From Tabrizicola sp. TH137 (lineage in GTDB: Bacteria; Pseudomonadota; Alphaproteobacteria; Rhodobacterales; Rhodobacteraceae), in contig NZ_PKRQ01000004.1 in assembly GCF_002855575.1 (NCBI RefSeq), positions 372,001-436,000 of the forward strand: DNA of 64,000 bases, read 5' to 3'. Numbering within the stretch: the first letter of the stretch is position 1; each line of letters opens with the position of its first letter. A program made the translations under genes and the position numbers. This document shows positions 1 to 7,765 of this stretch, piece by piece. The notes below the pieces were generated by a model, which saw only the letters and a list, made by a program, of their open reading frames with translations, was not told the origin of the DNA and made no database searches.

Positions 1-1
1 T

Positions 2-193
2 GGCGGGCAGGACACGATGAGCCGGGACGCGCAGAGCGGCAACGCGCAGGGCCAGAACGGCCAGGGCCAGGGCCCGGCTGACCGGGGCGGCCGTCCGCGC
101 GGCATGGAGATGCATTTCGACCGTCAGGGCACGGGTGCCTTGGCCGAACTGGCCGGGCGCACGCCGCGCGGGCTGGTTAATCTGATTGCCTGA
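2..193 (+). CDS. C-terminal end of a protein, possibly FliK (partial)
   Basis: An open frame enters from the left edge and stops at TGA 191-193, leaving about 63 residues. The visible part has a Gln/Gly/Asn-rich linker followed by a short tail ending in GLVNLIA. The stop lies 12 bases before fliL, so the gene is probably co-transcribed with it. In Rhodobacter-type clusters the gene before fliL is commonly fliK (hook-length control), whose sequence is poorly conserved and rich in Gln and Ala. The FliK identity is inferred from position alone; no diagnostic motif is visible in this fragment. Confidence 0.5.
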   Translation, partial: GGQDTMSRDAQSGNAQGQNGQGQGPADRGGRPRGMEMHFDRQGTGALAELAGRTPRGLVNLIA

Positions 194-205
194 GGGAACT
201 GAACC

Positions 206-772
206 ATGAGCAGCGAAACCGTAGATGTCGTCGCGCCGCGCAAGAAGGGGCGCATCCTGGGCCTTCTGGGAAAGCTTTTCGGGGCGGTCATCCTGCTGGG
301 GGCGGGGTTTGGCGGCGGCTATGTCTATTTCGCCAATCCCTTTTCGCCCACGCAGGATATGCTGCGCCTGATCGAGCCGGAAGCGGCGGCCCAGGCCGAG
401 GCGGAGGCGGAGGGGCGCGAGAAGGTGCCGAAAGAAACGCCGGACGAGACGCTGTTCGCGACGCTGTATTTCACCTTCCCGGAGCCGATCACGTCCAACC
501 TCAAGGACTCGCGGTCTTTTCTCCAGGTGCAGATCGGGGTTTCGACGCAATATGACGAGCAGGTCATCAAGAATGTGGAGACCCACAAGCTTGCCCTGCA
601 ATCCGACATGCTGGCGGTGATCGCGACTTTCACGGAAGAGGATATCGCGGGGCCGAACGGGCGGGCGCGGCTGGCGGATGCGCTGAAGGATGCGGTGAAT
701 GCGCGGCTGGAGCGGATGGAAGGCTTTGGCGGTATCGAGGACGTGTTCTTTCCGTCCTTCATGATGCAGTAA
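206..772 (+). CDS. fliL: Flagellar basal body-associated protein FliL
   Basis: The product is 188 residues, the usual FliL size. A basic cytoplasmic tail (PRKKGR) leads into one membrane segment at about residues 20-42, rich in Gly and Ala, and then a periplasmic domain. FliL sits around the stator at the base of the motor and supports torque and stator stability. The ATG is preceded by GAGGGAAC. fliM follows after 11 bases, giving the standard fliL-fliM-fliN order, which supports the call more strongly than the poorly conserved sequence does. Confidence 0.9.
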   Translation: MSSETVDVVAPRKKGRILGLLGKLFGAVILLGAGFGGGYVYFANPFSPTQDMLRLIEPEAAAQAEAEAEGREKVPKETPDETLFATLYFTFPEPITSNLKDSRSFLQVQIGVSTQYDEQVIKNVETHKLALQSDMLAVIATFTEEDIAGPNGRARLADALKDAVNARLERMEGFGGIEDVFFPSFMMQ

Positions 773-783
773 GGGGACGCGCG

Positions 784-1752
784 ATGGCGATGACCCCGCG
801 CAAGCTTTCCGCCAATGAGGTGGCCGCCCTTGTCGGCGGCCTGATGGACACGACGAGCTTCGGCCAGTCGGCGGATGGCGTCGAGGTTCGGCCTTATACC
901 TTTGGTTCCAATGATCTTTCCCTGATGGGCGATTACCACGCCCTGCGGATGATCAACGAAAGGTTTTGCCGGATCGCGCGGTCGGTCTTTCTGCCGATGC
1001 TGCGCATCCAGCCGCGGATTTCGGCCTTTCCGGCCGAGATGCGGAGTTTCGACGACTATCGCAACAGCCAGGACAATTTCGTTTCGCTGACGAATACGCG
1101 GATCGAGGAGTTGCGGGGAAGCCATCTGATCGTGATCCCGCCGCCCTTCATCAGCCTGCTGACGGATGCCTATTACGGGGGGGCGATCCGCTATGTGAAG
1201 AACGGGCGGAACGAGTTCACGGCGACCGAGCAGCGGGTGATCGAGATTGTCACCGACCGGCTGAACAGCGCGCTGCAACTGGCCTGGCGCGACCTGATGC
1301 AATTGACCTTCACCGTCCAGACCCGGGAAGAGAACATGCAATTCGCCGCCTTCGTGGACGGCGATGACATGATCGTTAACTGTTCCTTCATGGTTCAGCT
1401 GCCCGATGCGGAGCCGGCCAGTTTTGATATTCTCTATCCGCTTCAGACACTTAAGCCGATCTCCAGCCAGTTGCGTTCGCGGACCCAGTCGGACTCGCTT
1501 GAGGATGATGCAAGCTGGCGCGAGCGGCTGGAACGGGCAGTCATGTCCATTCCGCTGGAGGTGCGGACGCGGCTTTGCGAGCCGGAGATCCCGCTGAAGA
1601 AGCTGGCGTCGCTGAAGGAGGGGGACATCGTCCCCGCCAAGGTGACGGATGTGGTGCAGGTTCTGATCGACGGGAAGATCTTTTTCGAGGCGGTGCCGGG
1701 GGAGTTGGGGGGGAAGTCGGCATTGAGCATCAGCAAACGTGTGAGAGGATAA
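784..1752 (+). CDS. fliM: Flagellar motor switch protein FliM
   Basis: The product is 322 residues, normal for FliM. The N-terminus carries LSANEVAALV (residues 8-17), matching the LSQ.EIDALL-type peptide that binds phospho-CheY in the family. The CheC-like middle domain follows, and a SpoA-type domain occupies the last roughly 80 residues, ending near EAVPGELGGKSALSI. It forms the C-ring switch with FliN and FliG and reverses or stops rotation in response to CheY. A ribosome site AAGGGGAC precedes the ATG. fliN starts 6 bases after the stop, so translation is probably coupled. Confidence 0.95.
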   Translation: MAMTPRKLSANEVAALVGGLMDTTSFGQSADGVEVRPYTFGSNDLSLMGDYHALRMINERFCRIARSVFLPMLRIQPRISAFPAEMRSFDDYRNSQDNFVSLTNTRIEELRGSHLIVIPPPFISLLTDAYYGGAIRYVKNGRNEFTATEQRVIEIVTDRLNSALQLAWRDLMQLTFTVQTREENMQFAAFVDGDDMIVNCSFMVQLPDAEPASFDILYPLQTLKPISSQLRSRTQSDSLEDDASWRERLERAVMSIPLEVRTRLCEPEIPLKKLASLKEGDIVPAKVTDVVQVLIDGKIFFEAVPGELGGKSALSISKRVRG

Positions 1753-1758
1753 GAAAAG

Positions 1759-2043
1759 ATGAGCGAAGCGGCGGCAGCGGCGGGCGGCGACGGGTTGCGC
1801 CTGCTGGAGAATATCGGGGTGAAGCTGACGGTCGAGGTTGGCCGGGCAGAGCTGACCATCCGGGATCTTCTAAGACTTTCAGAGGGTTCGGTGATCGAAC
1901 TGGACCGGCTGGCGGGCGATCCGCTGGATGTTCTGGTGAATGGCACCCTGATCGCCAAGGGCGAGGTGGTGATGGTGGGCGAACGGTTCGGCATTCGCTT
2001 TGGCCAGATCATCGACCCGGAAAAGCGGGCGGAAAGCCTGTAA
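1759..2043 (+). CDS. fliN: Flagellar motor switch protein FliN
   Basis: The product is 94 residues, a short FliN made of little more than one SpoA/surface-presentation domain. Residues about 17-90 show the typical pattern with LTVEVGRAELTIRDLLRL and a C-terminal VNGTLIAKGEVVMVGERFG, close to FliN/YscQ proteins. It builds the lower C-ring with FliM. It is the last gene before a 511-base gap that contains a dispersed repeat and a new sigma-54 promoter, so the fliL-M-N unit appears to end here. Confidence 0.95.
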   Translation: MSEAAAAAGGDGLRLLENIGVKLTVEVGRAELTIRDLLRLSEGSVIELDRLAGDPLDVLVNGTLIAKGEVVMVGERFGIRFGQIIDPEKRAESL

Positions 2044-2103
2044 CGGCTGTGCCGTATCTTGTGCCGCATTCTGTGCAGCAAACTGTGGCCACGGAGCGGG
2101 CGG
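2044..2103 (+). repeat. Dispersed repeat of four 12-bp units, copy A
   Basis: Starting one base after the fliN stop, TGTGCCGTATCT, TGTGCCGCATTC, TGTGCAGCAAAC and TGTGGCCACGGA follow each other with a 12-base period, flanked by CGGC on the left and GCGGGCGG on the right. The same block recurs at 44,601-44,660 with 53 of 60 bases identical by eye. Both copies are intergenic and in the same orientation relative to this strand. No function is assigned. Confidence 0.8.
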
Positions 2104-2125
2104 GGGTTTGAGGGCCCGGAAAGGA

Positions 2126-2449
2126 TCAGGCAGGGCCGAGCGCATCGAGGATGATGCGCGAGGACTTGTCGCCGATCTTGGGCAAGAGGCGCAATTCGCG
2201 GATCAAGTGGCGGCGCGGCATGGCGCGGGCCTCTGAGAGGGCCAGGTCGAAGAAGGGATGTTCGAGGGCGCGGCTGCTGGGCAGGCCGTCGATGCGGTGG
2301 GAGGCGATCCAGTCGCGGAAGGTGTCGGACAATTGACCCTCGGGGAGGAAGCGGGTGACGCGGGGCAAGCCTAGCCGCCGCGCGGCGCGGGGATCAGACA
2401 GACGAAGGTCTGGCTGCGGCTGACGTCGGGATGGGCGGCGGCCCGGCAT
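2126..2449 (-). CDS. Hypothetical protein or gene remnant between fliN and fliO
   Basis: This minus-strand frame between two flagellar operons shows convincing codon use (third positions mostly G or C) from about 2,400 down to the TGA at 2,126. The C-terminal 70 residues look protein-like, with RDWIASHRIDGLPSSRAL and RELRLLPKIGDKSSRI. The start is unclear: the ATG at 2,449 is the best in frame. The neighbouring minus frame also looks coding just upstream (MERNRTIFRAAGE..., stopping near 2,371), which suggests a frameshift and a decayed gene. I do not recognise a family. Confidence 0.35.
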   Translation of the reverse strand: MPGRRPSRRQPQPDLRLSDPRAARRLGLPRVTRFLPEGQLSDTFRDWIASHRIDGLPSSRALEHPFFDLALSEARAMPRRHLIRELRLLPKIGDKSSRIILDALGPA

Positions 2450-2499
2450 TCCCCTGCTGCGCGAAAAATGGTGCGATTTCGTTCCATCCGGGCCGGGCG

Positions 2500-2515
2500 C
2501 GGCACGGGCTTTGCA
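2500..2515 (+). promoter_or_regulatory. Sigma-54 promoter of the fliO-flhB unit
   Basis: CGGCACGGGCTTTGCA matches the -24/-12 consensus TGGCACG-N4-TTGCA at all positions but the first. GG (2501-2502) and GC (2513-2514) are exactly 10 bases apart. It ends 39 bases before the fliO start, so the leader would be about 28 bases. A sigma-54 gene and a matching activator are present in the same cluster. Confidence 0.8.
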
Positions 2516-2554
2516 GGGAATGGGCATGTGTCGCCCTTCTGACGGAGCCCCGCC

Positions 2555-2863
2555 TTGGACGTGATCCGACCTGACCAGATCCTGACCCTTGTGCTGTTCA
2601 TGGCCGTGCTTTGCCTTGGCTGGCTGGCGGTGAAGATGAATCGCGGCGGCCTTGCGCGGCGGCTTGCGGGGGACCGGCGGATGCGGCTGGTGGAGGTGGC
2701 GGCGCTGTCGCCCACGGACCGGGCGATGATCCTGAAGGTGGATGCGCGCGAATTCCTGATCCTGCGCTGCCGGGGCGAGGCGCCGGTGGTGACGGCGCTG
2801 GAGCCCGCCGCCACGGCGACCCCTGTGGCAGCCCCTGCGGCCGGGACGGAGGGCGCGGCATGA
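2555..2863 (+). CDS. fliO: Flagellar biosynthetic protein FliO (TTG start)
   Basis: The product is 102 residues, typical of the short, variable FliO family. One membrane segment at about residues 9-25 is followed by a basic region and a small folded part with the FliO-like pattern RRMRLVEVAALSPTDRAMIL, ending in an Ala/Pro-rich tail. FliO helps assemble the FliP ring of the export gate. The start is TTG at 2,555 behind a GGAG at 2,544-2,547; no ATG or GTG fits upstream in this frame. The stop overlaps the fliP start (ATGA), so the two are translationally coupled. Confidence 0.85.
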   Translation: MDVIRPDQILTLVLFMAVLCLGWLAVKMNRGGLARRLAGDRRMRLVEVAALSPTDRAMILKVDAREFLILRCRGEAPVVTALEPAATATPVAAPAAGTEGAA

Positions 2864-3606
2864 TGCGGCTTCTGCCCTTTCTTCTGCCCCTCATTCTGGT
2901 GTCGCTGCCCGAGGGCGCGCTGGCGCAGGGCCTGCCCGCGCTGACCATGACCGAGACAGAGGGCGGGACGACCTATTCGCTGTCCTTGCAGATCGTGGCG
3001 CTGATGACGGCGCTGACGGTGCTGCCGTCGATCGTGCTGGGGATGACCGCCTTCACGCGGATCATCATCGTGCTGTCGATCCTGCGGCAGGCGCTGGGCA
3101 CGCAGCAGACGCCGCCGAACCAGGTGCTGATCGCGCTGGCGCTGTTCCTGACATTCTTCGTGATGCAGCCGACGATGACCGCCTTCTATGAACAGGCGCT
3201 GTCGCCCTATCTGGACGGGCAGATGCCCGCCGACCAGGCGATCGAGATCGGCAGCGGCATCCTGCGCGCCTTCCTGATCGAGAACACGCGGCAGAACGAT
3301 CTTTTGATGTTCCAGCAACTGGCGGGAGATGGCCCCTATGCCACGCAGGACGATGTGCCGATGTCGGTGCTGCTGCCGGCCTTCATCACCTCGGAACTCA
3401 AGACCGCGTTCCAGATCGGGTTCCTGATCTTTCTGCCCTTTCTGGTGATCGACATGGTGGTGGCGTCGATCCTGATGGCGCTGGGGATGATGATGCTGTC
3501 GCCGATGCTGGTGTCGCTGCCGATCAAGCTTTTGCTGTTCGTGCTGGTGGATGGCTGGGCTTTGACCGTGGGGTCGCTGGCCGCGACCTATGGCGTGGGG
3601 GGATAG
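2860..3606 (+). CDS. fliP: Flagellar export gate protein FliP
   Basis: The product is 248 residues. It has a cleavable signal (residues 1-23, ending ALA), characteristic of FliP, then the conserved export-gate core: TAFTRIIIVLSILRQALGTQ, a long hydrophobic stretch, the periplasmic loop with LAFLIEN-like RAFLIENTRQNDL, and the last helices with PFLVIDMVVASILMALGMMM. It forms the P5Q4R1 pore of the flagellar type III export apparatus. The longer upstream extension of this frame overlaps fliO and is not used. The stop is directly followed by fliQ. Confidence 0.96.
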   Translation: MMRLLPFLLPLILVSLPEGALAQGLPALTMTETEGGTTYSLSLQIVALMTALTVLPSIVLGMTAFTRIIIVLSILRQALGTQQTPPNQVLIALALFLTFFVMQPTMTAFYEQALSPYLDGQMPADQAIEIGSGILRAFLIENTRQNDLLMFQQLAGDGPYATQDDVPMSVLLPAFITSELKTAFQIGFLIFLPFLVIDMVVASILMALGMMMLSPMLVSLPIKLLLFVLVDGWALTVGSLAATYGVGG

Positions 3607-3873
3607 ATGGATTTCGACAGCAATATCGAACAGCTTCGGCTGGCCTACTGGAACATCCTGCTGGTGGCGGGGCCGGTGCTGACGGTGGCGCTGATCACCG
3701 GCCTGGTGATCGGGATCGTGCAGGCGGCGACGTCGATCAACGAACAGACCCTGAGCTTTGTGCCGAAGCTGGCGATTTCCATGCTGACCATGGCGCTGGC
3801 GTCGGGGTTCATGCTGACGGTGATGACCGACTATTTCAACTATGTCTTCGAAACCATCCGGGCGATCCGGTGA
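3607..3873 (+). CDS. fliQ: Flagellar export gate protein FliQ
   Basis: The product is 88 residues with two membrane helices (about 17-40 and 52-75), the family's standard layout. It carries the conserved linker signature IVQAATSINEQTLSFVPK between the helices. FliQ packs around the FliP-FliR core of the export gate. The start codon immediately follows the fliP stop, and fliR starts 10 bases after its own stop, so all four gate genes form one unit. Confidence 0.95.
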   Translation: MDFDSNIEQLRLAYWNILLVAGPVLTVALITGLVIGIVQAATSINEQTLSFVPKLAISMLTMALASGFMLTVMTDYFNYVFETIRAIR

Positions 3874-3883
3874 GGGCGCGCTG

Positions 3884-4693
3884 ATGGGGGGCGAGTTTCC
3901 GCTGCCGGGCATGGGGCTTTCGGCCATCACGGGATGGCTGGCGCAATATGTCTTTGCCATGCTGCGGATCGGGGCCTTCCTTCTGGCGGCGCCCTTTTTC
4001 GGCGGGCGCTTCGTGCCGCTGCCGGTGCGGATCATGGCGACGGCGGTGCTGGCCCTGCCGGTGATGGCGGGGGGTGTGGCGCTGCCCGCGCCCGCCGATC
4101 TGGCGGGGCTGTCGGCGGTGCCAATGATCCTGAACGAATTGGCGCTGGGGCTGGTGGCGGGGCTTGTGCTGACCATCCTCTTCAGCGCGGCGGCGCTGGC
4201 GGGGGACCGGATCGCGGCGACGGCGGGGCTTGGCTTCGCGGCGCAGTTCGATGCGGCGGCAGGCGGGCAGACGCCGGTGGTGGCGCAGCTTTTCGGGCTG
4301 TTCATGACGGTGATCTTCTTTTCGGTGGACGGCCATCTGGTGGCGATCCGGATCGTTCTGGAAAGCTATCAGGCCGTGCCGCCCGGAACGCCCATCGGGT
4401 TTGACCGGATGGTTCTGGCGGGGCTTACGGCGGGGTCGCAGATGTTCGCTCTGGGCCTTGCGGTGATGATGCCGGTGATCGCGGTGCTGCTGCTGCTGAA
4501 CATCGCGGTGGGGGTGGTGACGCGGTCTGCGCCCACGCTGAACATCTTTTCCTTCGGCTTTCCGCTGACGATGACGGTGACCTTGCTTCTGCTTTACCTG
4601 ACGGCGCCGGGGACGGCCGCCTCGATGGAAGAGGTGGTTCGGGCGGGGCTGTCGATGATCAGCGACCTTCTTCTGGGAGGTGGCGGTGGCTGA
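3884..4693 (+). CDS. fliR: Flagellar export gate protein FliR
   Basis: The product is 269 residues with six or more hydrophobic helices, as expected. FliR motifs visible are MLRIGAFLLAAPFFGGRFVP at the N-terminus, the long AAALAGDRIAATAGLGFA stretch in the middle, and APTLNIFSFGFPLTM near the end. The ATG at 3,884 follows a GAGGG at 3,872-3,876 and is preferred to an upstream in-frame start that would lie inside fliQ. The C-terminus overlaps the beginning of flhB by a few codons, indicating coupling. Confidence 0.94.
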   Translation: MGGEFPLPGMGLSAITGWLAQYVFAMLRIGAFLLAAPFFGGRFVPLPVRIMATAVLALPVMAGGVALPAPADLAGLSAVPMILNELALGLVAGLVLTILFSAAALAGDRIAATAGLGFAAQFDAAAGGQTPVVAQLFGLFMTVIFFSVDGHLVAIRIVLESYQAVPPGTPIGFDRMVLAGLTAGSQMFALGLAVMMPVIAVLLLLNIAVGVVTRSAPTLNIFSFGFPLTMTVTLLLLYLTAPGTAASMEEVVRAGLSMISDLLLGGGGG

Positions 4694-5843
4694 GGAGAAT
4701 GACGGCGCCGAAAAGTCACATGAGCCGACGCAGAAACGGCTGGATGACGCGAAGGAGGAAGGGAATGTCCTGACCTCGAAAGAGGCGATGGTCTTTGCCG
4801 GGATGGCGGTGGGGACCGGGGTTCTGGCGATGTCGGTGCAGGCGATGCCGGCGCTGCTGCCGAAGTTCCAGTCCTATTTCCTGCTGGAGGTCGGGGCCGA
4901 TCTGGACGGGGTGGTTGCGGCGCGGATCGCGACGGCCTTCTGGCAGATCCTGGGCCTGGCGGTGGTGGTGGCGGTGCCTGTCGTGCTGGCGGTGATCGCG
5001 GTGCAGGTGGCGATGGGGGGGATGCACTGGTCGTCGAAGGCGGCGGGGATGAAGTGGAGCCGGATCGACCCGATGGCGGGGATCAAGCGGATGGTGTCTT
5101 CGACGGCGCTGGCGGAACTGGGCAAGGCGGTGGCCAAGGTGGTGGTGCTGGGCACGGTGGGCTGGGCGATGCTGTCGGCGGCGCTGCCGGTGCTGGAGCG
5201 GCTGTGGCAGGTGGGGCCTGCGGCGGCGGCGGCGATCCTGGGCGATGTGACGCTGCGGATGATGTGGGGGCTGGTGCTGGGCCTGGCGGCGGTGGCGGTG
5301 CTGGACGTGGCCTGGCAATGGTATCATCGGCGTCAGCAGATGATGATGTCCTTGCAGGAGGTGAAGGACGAGAACAAGGAGCAGAACGGGTCGCCCGAGG
5401 TGAAGGGCCGTCTGCGGCAGTTGCAGATGGAGGTGAGCCGCAATGCCTCGCGCCGCAGGAAGGCGCTGGATGACGTGCCGCGGGCGACGGCGATCGTGAC
5501 GAACCCCACCCACTTTGCCGTGGCGATCCGCTATGTGCCGGGCGAGACGCGGGCGCCGCTGATCCTGGCCATGGGCAAGGGGCCGATGGCGCTTGAGATC
5601 ATGGAGCGGGGGCGGAAGGCGGGGCTGGCACCGGTGCAGATCCCGGTGCTGGCGCGGGCTTTGTATTTCACCGGGGATATCGGGATGGAGATCAACGAGC
5701 AGCTTTACGCCGCGGTGGCGGCGGTGCTGGCGCATGTCTATCGGCTTGATCGCGGCGAAGGGTCGGTGCTGCCCGACATCGAGCTGCCGCCCGAGCTGCG
5801 GTTCAGCGAATTCGGGCAGCCCGAGGCACGGAGGTATGGATGA
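4686..5843 (+). CDS. flhB: Flagellar export switch protein FlhB
   Basis: The product is about 385 residues. It has the charged N-terminus EKSHEPTQKRLDDAKEEGN that begins almost every FlhB, four membrane helices, and a cytoplasmic autocleavage domain with NPTH at about residues 273-276. Self-cleavage there switches export from rod/hook to filament substrates. Two GTG starts are possible; 4,686 is chosen because GGGAGG at 4,675-4,680 then lies 5 bases upstream, whereas it would touch the GTG at 4,680. The gene overlaps both fliR and the next small gene. Confidence 0.94.
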   Translation: MAEENDGAEKSHEPTQKRLDDAKEEGNVLTSKEAMVFAGMAVGTGVLAMSVQAMPALLPKFQSYFLLEVGADLDGVVAARIATAFWQILGLAVVVAVPVVLAVIAVQVAMGGMHWSSKAAGMKWSRIDPMAGIKRMVSSTALAELGKAVAKVVVLGTVGWAMLSAALPVLERLWQVGPAAAAAILGDVTLRMMWGLVLGLAAVAVLDVAWQWYHRRQQMMMSLQEVKDENKEQNGSPEVKGRLRQLQMEVSRNASRRRKALDDVPRATAIVTNPTHFAVAIRYVPGETRAPLILAMGKGPMALEIMERGRKAGLAPVQIPVLARALYFTGDIGMEINEQLYAAVAAVLAHVYRLDRGEGSVLPDIELPPELRFSEFGQPEARRYG

Positions 5844-6040
5844 CGAAACGCAGCCAGAAGACGACCGGGGAGATGATTTCGACGATCGTCTTTGCCGGGG
5901 CGGGGTTCTTCCTGATGCTGGGCGCGCTGGACGAAAGCCTGACGGTGGGCGAGCGGCTGGCGCTTGGCTTTGGCGCGCTGGGCGGGTTCGCGGCGGCGGG
6001 GCGGTTCCTGATCGCCGCGCTCTGGGCGCGGTGGCGGTGA
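5840..6040 (+). CDS. Small membrane protein after flhB, unassigned
   Basis: The product is 66 residues with two hydrophobic helices (about 12-30 and 41-62) joined by a short acidic loop, and a basic C-terminus (ALWARWR). The start overlaps the flhB stop in an ATGA arrangement, so it is translated with flhB. I do not recognise a family. Position at the end of the export-gate unit suggests a motility-related membrane role, but that is inference. A sigma-54 promoter begins one base after its stop. Confidence 0.7.
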   Translation: MTKRSQKTTGEMISTIVFAGAGFFLMLGALDESLTVGERLALGFGALGGFAAAGRFLIAALWARWR

Positions 6041-6056
6041 TGGCACGGGACTTGCT
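6041..6056 (+). promoter_or_regulatory. Sigma-54 promoter before the unassigned gene at 6,087
   Basis: TGGCACGGGACTTGCT is a full match to TGGCACG-N4-TTGCW. GG at 6042-6043 and GC at 6054-6055 are 10 bases apart. Transcription would start near 6,067, leaving a leader of about 20 bases with GAAGGAG at 6,074-6,080 placed correctly for the ATG at 6,087. It lies entirely between genes. Confidence 0.85.
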
Positions 6057-6086
6057 GTGATGCCAGGCAAGAAGAAGGAGATGGCC

Positions 6087-6863
6087 ATGAGCAGCACCGA
6101 GACGCCGGAGACGGAAGCCGGGAAAGCCGCCGGCGATGATGTGAGCGACGGCATCCGCCGTGCGCTGGAGGCCGCGGCGGTGGCCAATGATGCGGCGCAG
6201 GATCTGTCTGACCTTTCGGCGGCGCATCGCAAGTTTGCGGAAGCCGTGATCGCGGGCCAGCGGCGCAACACGATGATCGCGTCGGGGGCGCTGGCCGGGT
6301 CTGTGATTGCGGTGGCGCTGGGCGGGCTGGTCTATTTCCGGTCGGTCGCCGATCTGCGGCTGGCGGCGGCGGTGCAGTCGGAGGCGGCGGCGCTGCTGGT
6401 GGAAGAGGTCAAGCAGATCGACGGGATCGGCGACCGGGTGGACGAACAGCAGGCGAAGATGGCAGGCGACCTTCTGGCCCTGCTGGAGCAGGTGAAGGAC
6501 GAGATCCGCATCGCCGGGGCCGAGGCGTTGAAACTGCCCGAGACAGAGCCTGTGGACCCGGCCGCGATTGCCGAAACGGTGCAGGCGGGCCTCAAGACGG
6601 AACTGGACACGCGCCATGCCGAGGTGATGGAGGCGCTGGCCGAGATCAAGGTGGACGGGATCGGCGCCAACATGGACGAGTTGCGCGCGCTGATCGCCGA
6701 GATGAAGGCGCGCGGCACGGCAGCGGCGGCCGAGGCAGCCGGTGCCACGGCGCGACCGGCGGCGGCCCCTGCCCCTGCGGCACAGACGGGCGCGGCGCGC
6801 AACACGCGCCCGGCGGCGCGGGCGGCAAGCGCGCCGGAACCCAACCCCTTCGTCTATCCGTGA
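6087..6863 (+). CDS. Membrane-anchored coiled-coil protein of the flagellar regulon, unassigned
   Basis: The product is 258 residues: an Ala-rich N-terminal cytoplasmic part, one membrane helix at about residues 62-80, a long heptad-like region rich in Glu, Ala and Leu (about 90-210) likely to be coiled coil, and an Ala/Pro tail ending NPFVYP. The ATG at 6,087 is chosen because of GAAGGAG 6 bases upstream; an in-frame GTG at 6,057 lies inside the promoter. It has its own strong sigma-54 promoter, so it is probably made with the hook-basal-body genes. I recognise no family; stator, polar-localisation or chemoreceptor-linked roles are all possible. Confidence 0.75.
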   Translation: MSSTETPETEAGKAAGDDVSDGIRRALEAAAVANDAAQDLSDLSAAHRKFAEAVIAGQRRNTMIASGALAGSVIAVALGGLVYFRSVADLRLAAAVQSEAAALLVEEVKQIDGIGDRVDEQQAKMAGDLLALLEQVKDEIRIAGAEALKLPETEPVDPAAIAETVQAGLKTELDTRHAEVMEALAEIKVDGIGANMDELRALIAEMKARGTAAAAEAAGATARPAAAPAPAAQTGAARNTRPAARAASAPEPNPFVYP

Positions 6864-6870
6864 CCGGGCC

Positions 6871-7599
6871 ATGAGCCAGACGGGCCTTGATGCAGCGACC
6901 GGGCCGACGGAGGCGCCGACCGGCCCGATGACCCTGCGCCTGCGCGAGGGATCGGTTTCGCCCGAGGGGCGGCGGCTGGGCCTTGTCGGGGGCGAGGTTC
7001 TGCTGGCGGTGAATGGCCTGGCCTTCGAGGGCAAGGAGACGGCGCTGGCCGCGCGGCTGGCGATGCGGCGGGGCAAACCGCTGGCGCTGACCTTCGGGCG
7101 CGAGGGCGGCACGCTGCTGGTTCTTGCGACGACGACGGCGCTGGGTCGCTGGGAGGCGGTGCCGGCGGTGCCTGGGCCCGAGGGCGAGGCGGCGCGCATC
7201 GACCCGGACGGATTGCGGAATTTCGAGGTGATGCGCGATGCGGCGGGGCAATATGACCTTTATGGCGTCACCGTCCCGGTGCTTGCGATGATAGCGCCGC
7301 CCCTGTGGCTGTTCCAGATGCGCGTCTGGTCGGCGGGGGCGACGCTGCTGGCGGCGCTGGCGGCGGCGGCCATCGTGACGCCCTGGCTTTCGCTGGCGGT
7401 GTGGCTGTCGGCCTCGCTCTGGATCCGGCGGGCGGCCTTGCCCTTGTTGCGGGCGGACCGGATGGCGCGGGGCCTGTCCTTTGCGGGTGTGGTGGCGGCG
7501 CGGAACGAGGCGGAGGCCCATGCGACGCATCAGGCCCGGTCGCCGGGCGCGCGCTGCATCTTCTGCCCGGCACGGGAAGGGGTGGCACAGACGGCCTGA
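6871..7599 (+). CDS. Membrane protein of unknown function
   Basis: The product is 242 residues. The first roughly 120 are soluble and Gly/Leu-rich with a PDZ-like look (LVGGEVLLAVNGLAFEG resembles a PDZ carboxylate loop and strand), then come two or three hydrophobic helices at about residues 132-190 and a tail containing ARCIFCPAREG. The start ATG lies 7 bases after the preceding stop, so the two genes are one unit under the sigma-54 promoter at 6,041. A strong terminator follows. The PDZ resemblance is by eye only; the function is unknown. Confidence 0.7.
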   Translation: MSQTGLDAATGPTEAPTGPMTLRLREGSVSPEGRRLGLVGGEVLLAVNGLAFEGKETALAARLAMRRGKPLALTFGREGGTLLVLATTTALGRWEAVPAVPGPEGEAARIDPDGLRNFEVMRDAAGQYDLYGVTVPVLAMIAPPLWLFQMRVWSAGATLLAALAAAAIVTPWLSLAVWLSASLWIRRAALPLLRADRMARGLSFAGVVAARNEAEAHATHQARSPGARCIFCPAREGVAQTA

Positions 7600-7624
7600 A
7601 TGGCTGGCCCCAATGGGCGCATGA

Positions 7625-7653
7625 AAAAGGCCCGCCTGACCGGCGGGCCTTTT
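7625..7653 (+). terminator. Rho-independent terminator, works on both strands
   Basis: AAAAGGCCCGCC, loop TGACC, GGCGGGCCTTTT gives a perfect 12-bp stem flanked by A and T runs. It closes the flhB-side operon and lies between it and the opposing rpoN-like gene. Confidence 0.85.
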
Positions 7654-7765
7654 CCTGTTGTGAGCGGGAGACCTGACTTCCCTTTCACTGGAGTCTTTGA
7701 CGATATCGACCGGAACCGGCCGGAATGTTAGGCCGCCATGGCGGAAGTTGCCCTTGGAGGCCCGT

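Noticed and set aside
1942-1957. TGGCACCCTGATCGCC in fliN with GG-N10-GC spacing
   Set aside because: The -12 element is TCGC, not TTGC, and the sequence is fully explained by the conserved FliN codons for GTLIA.
2371-4305. Minus-strand frame opposite fliO, fliP, fliQ and fliR
   Set aside because: His/Arg/Gln-rich shadow of well-supported flagellar genes; no domain visible.
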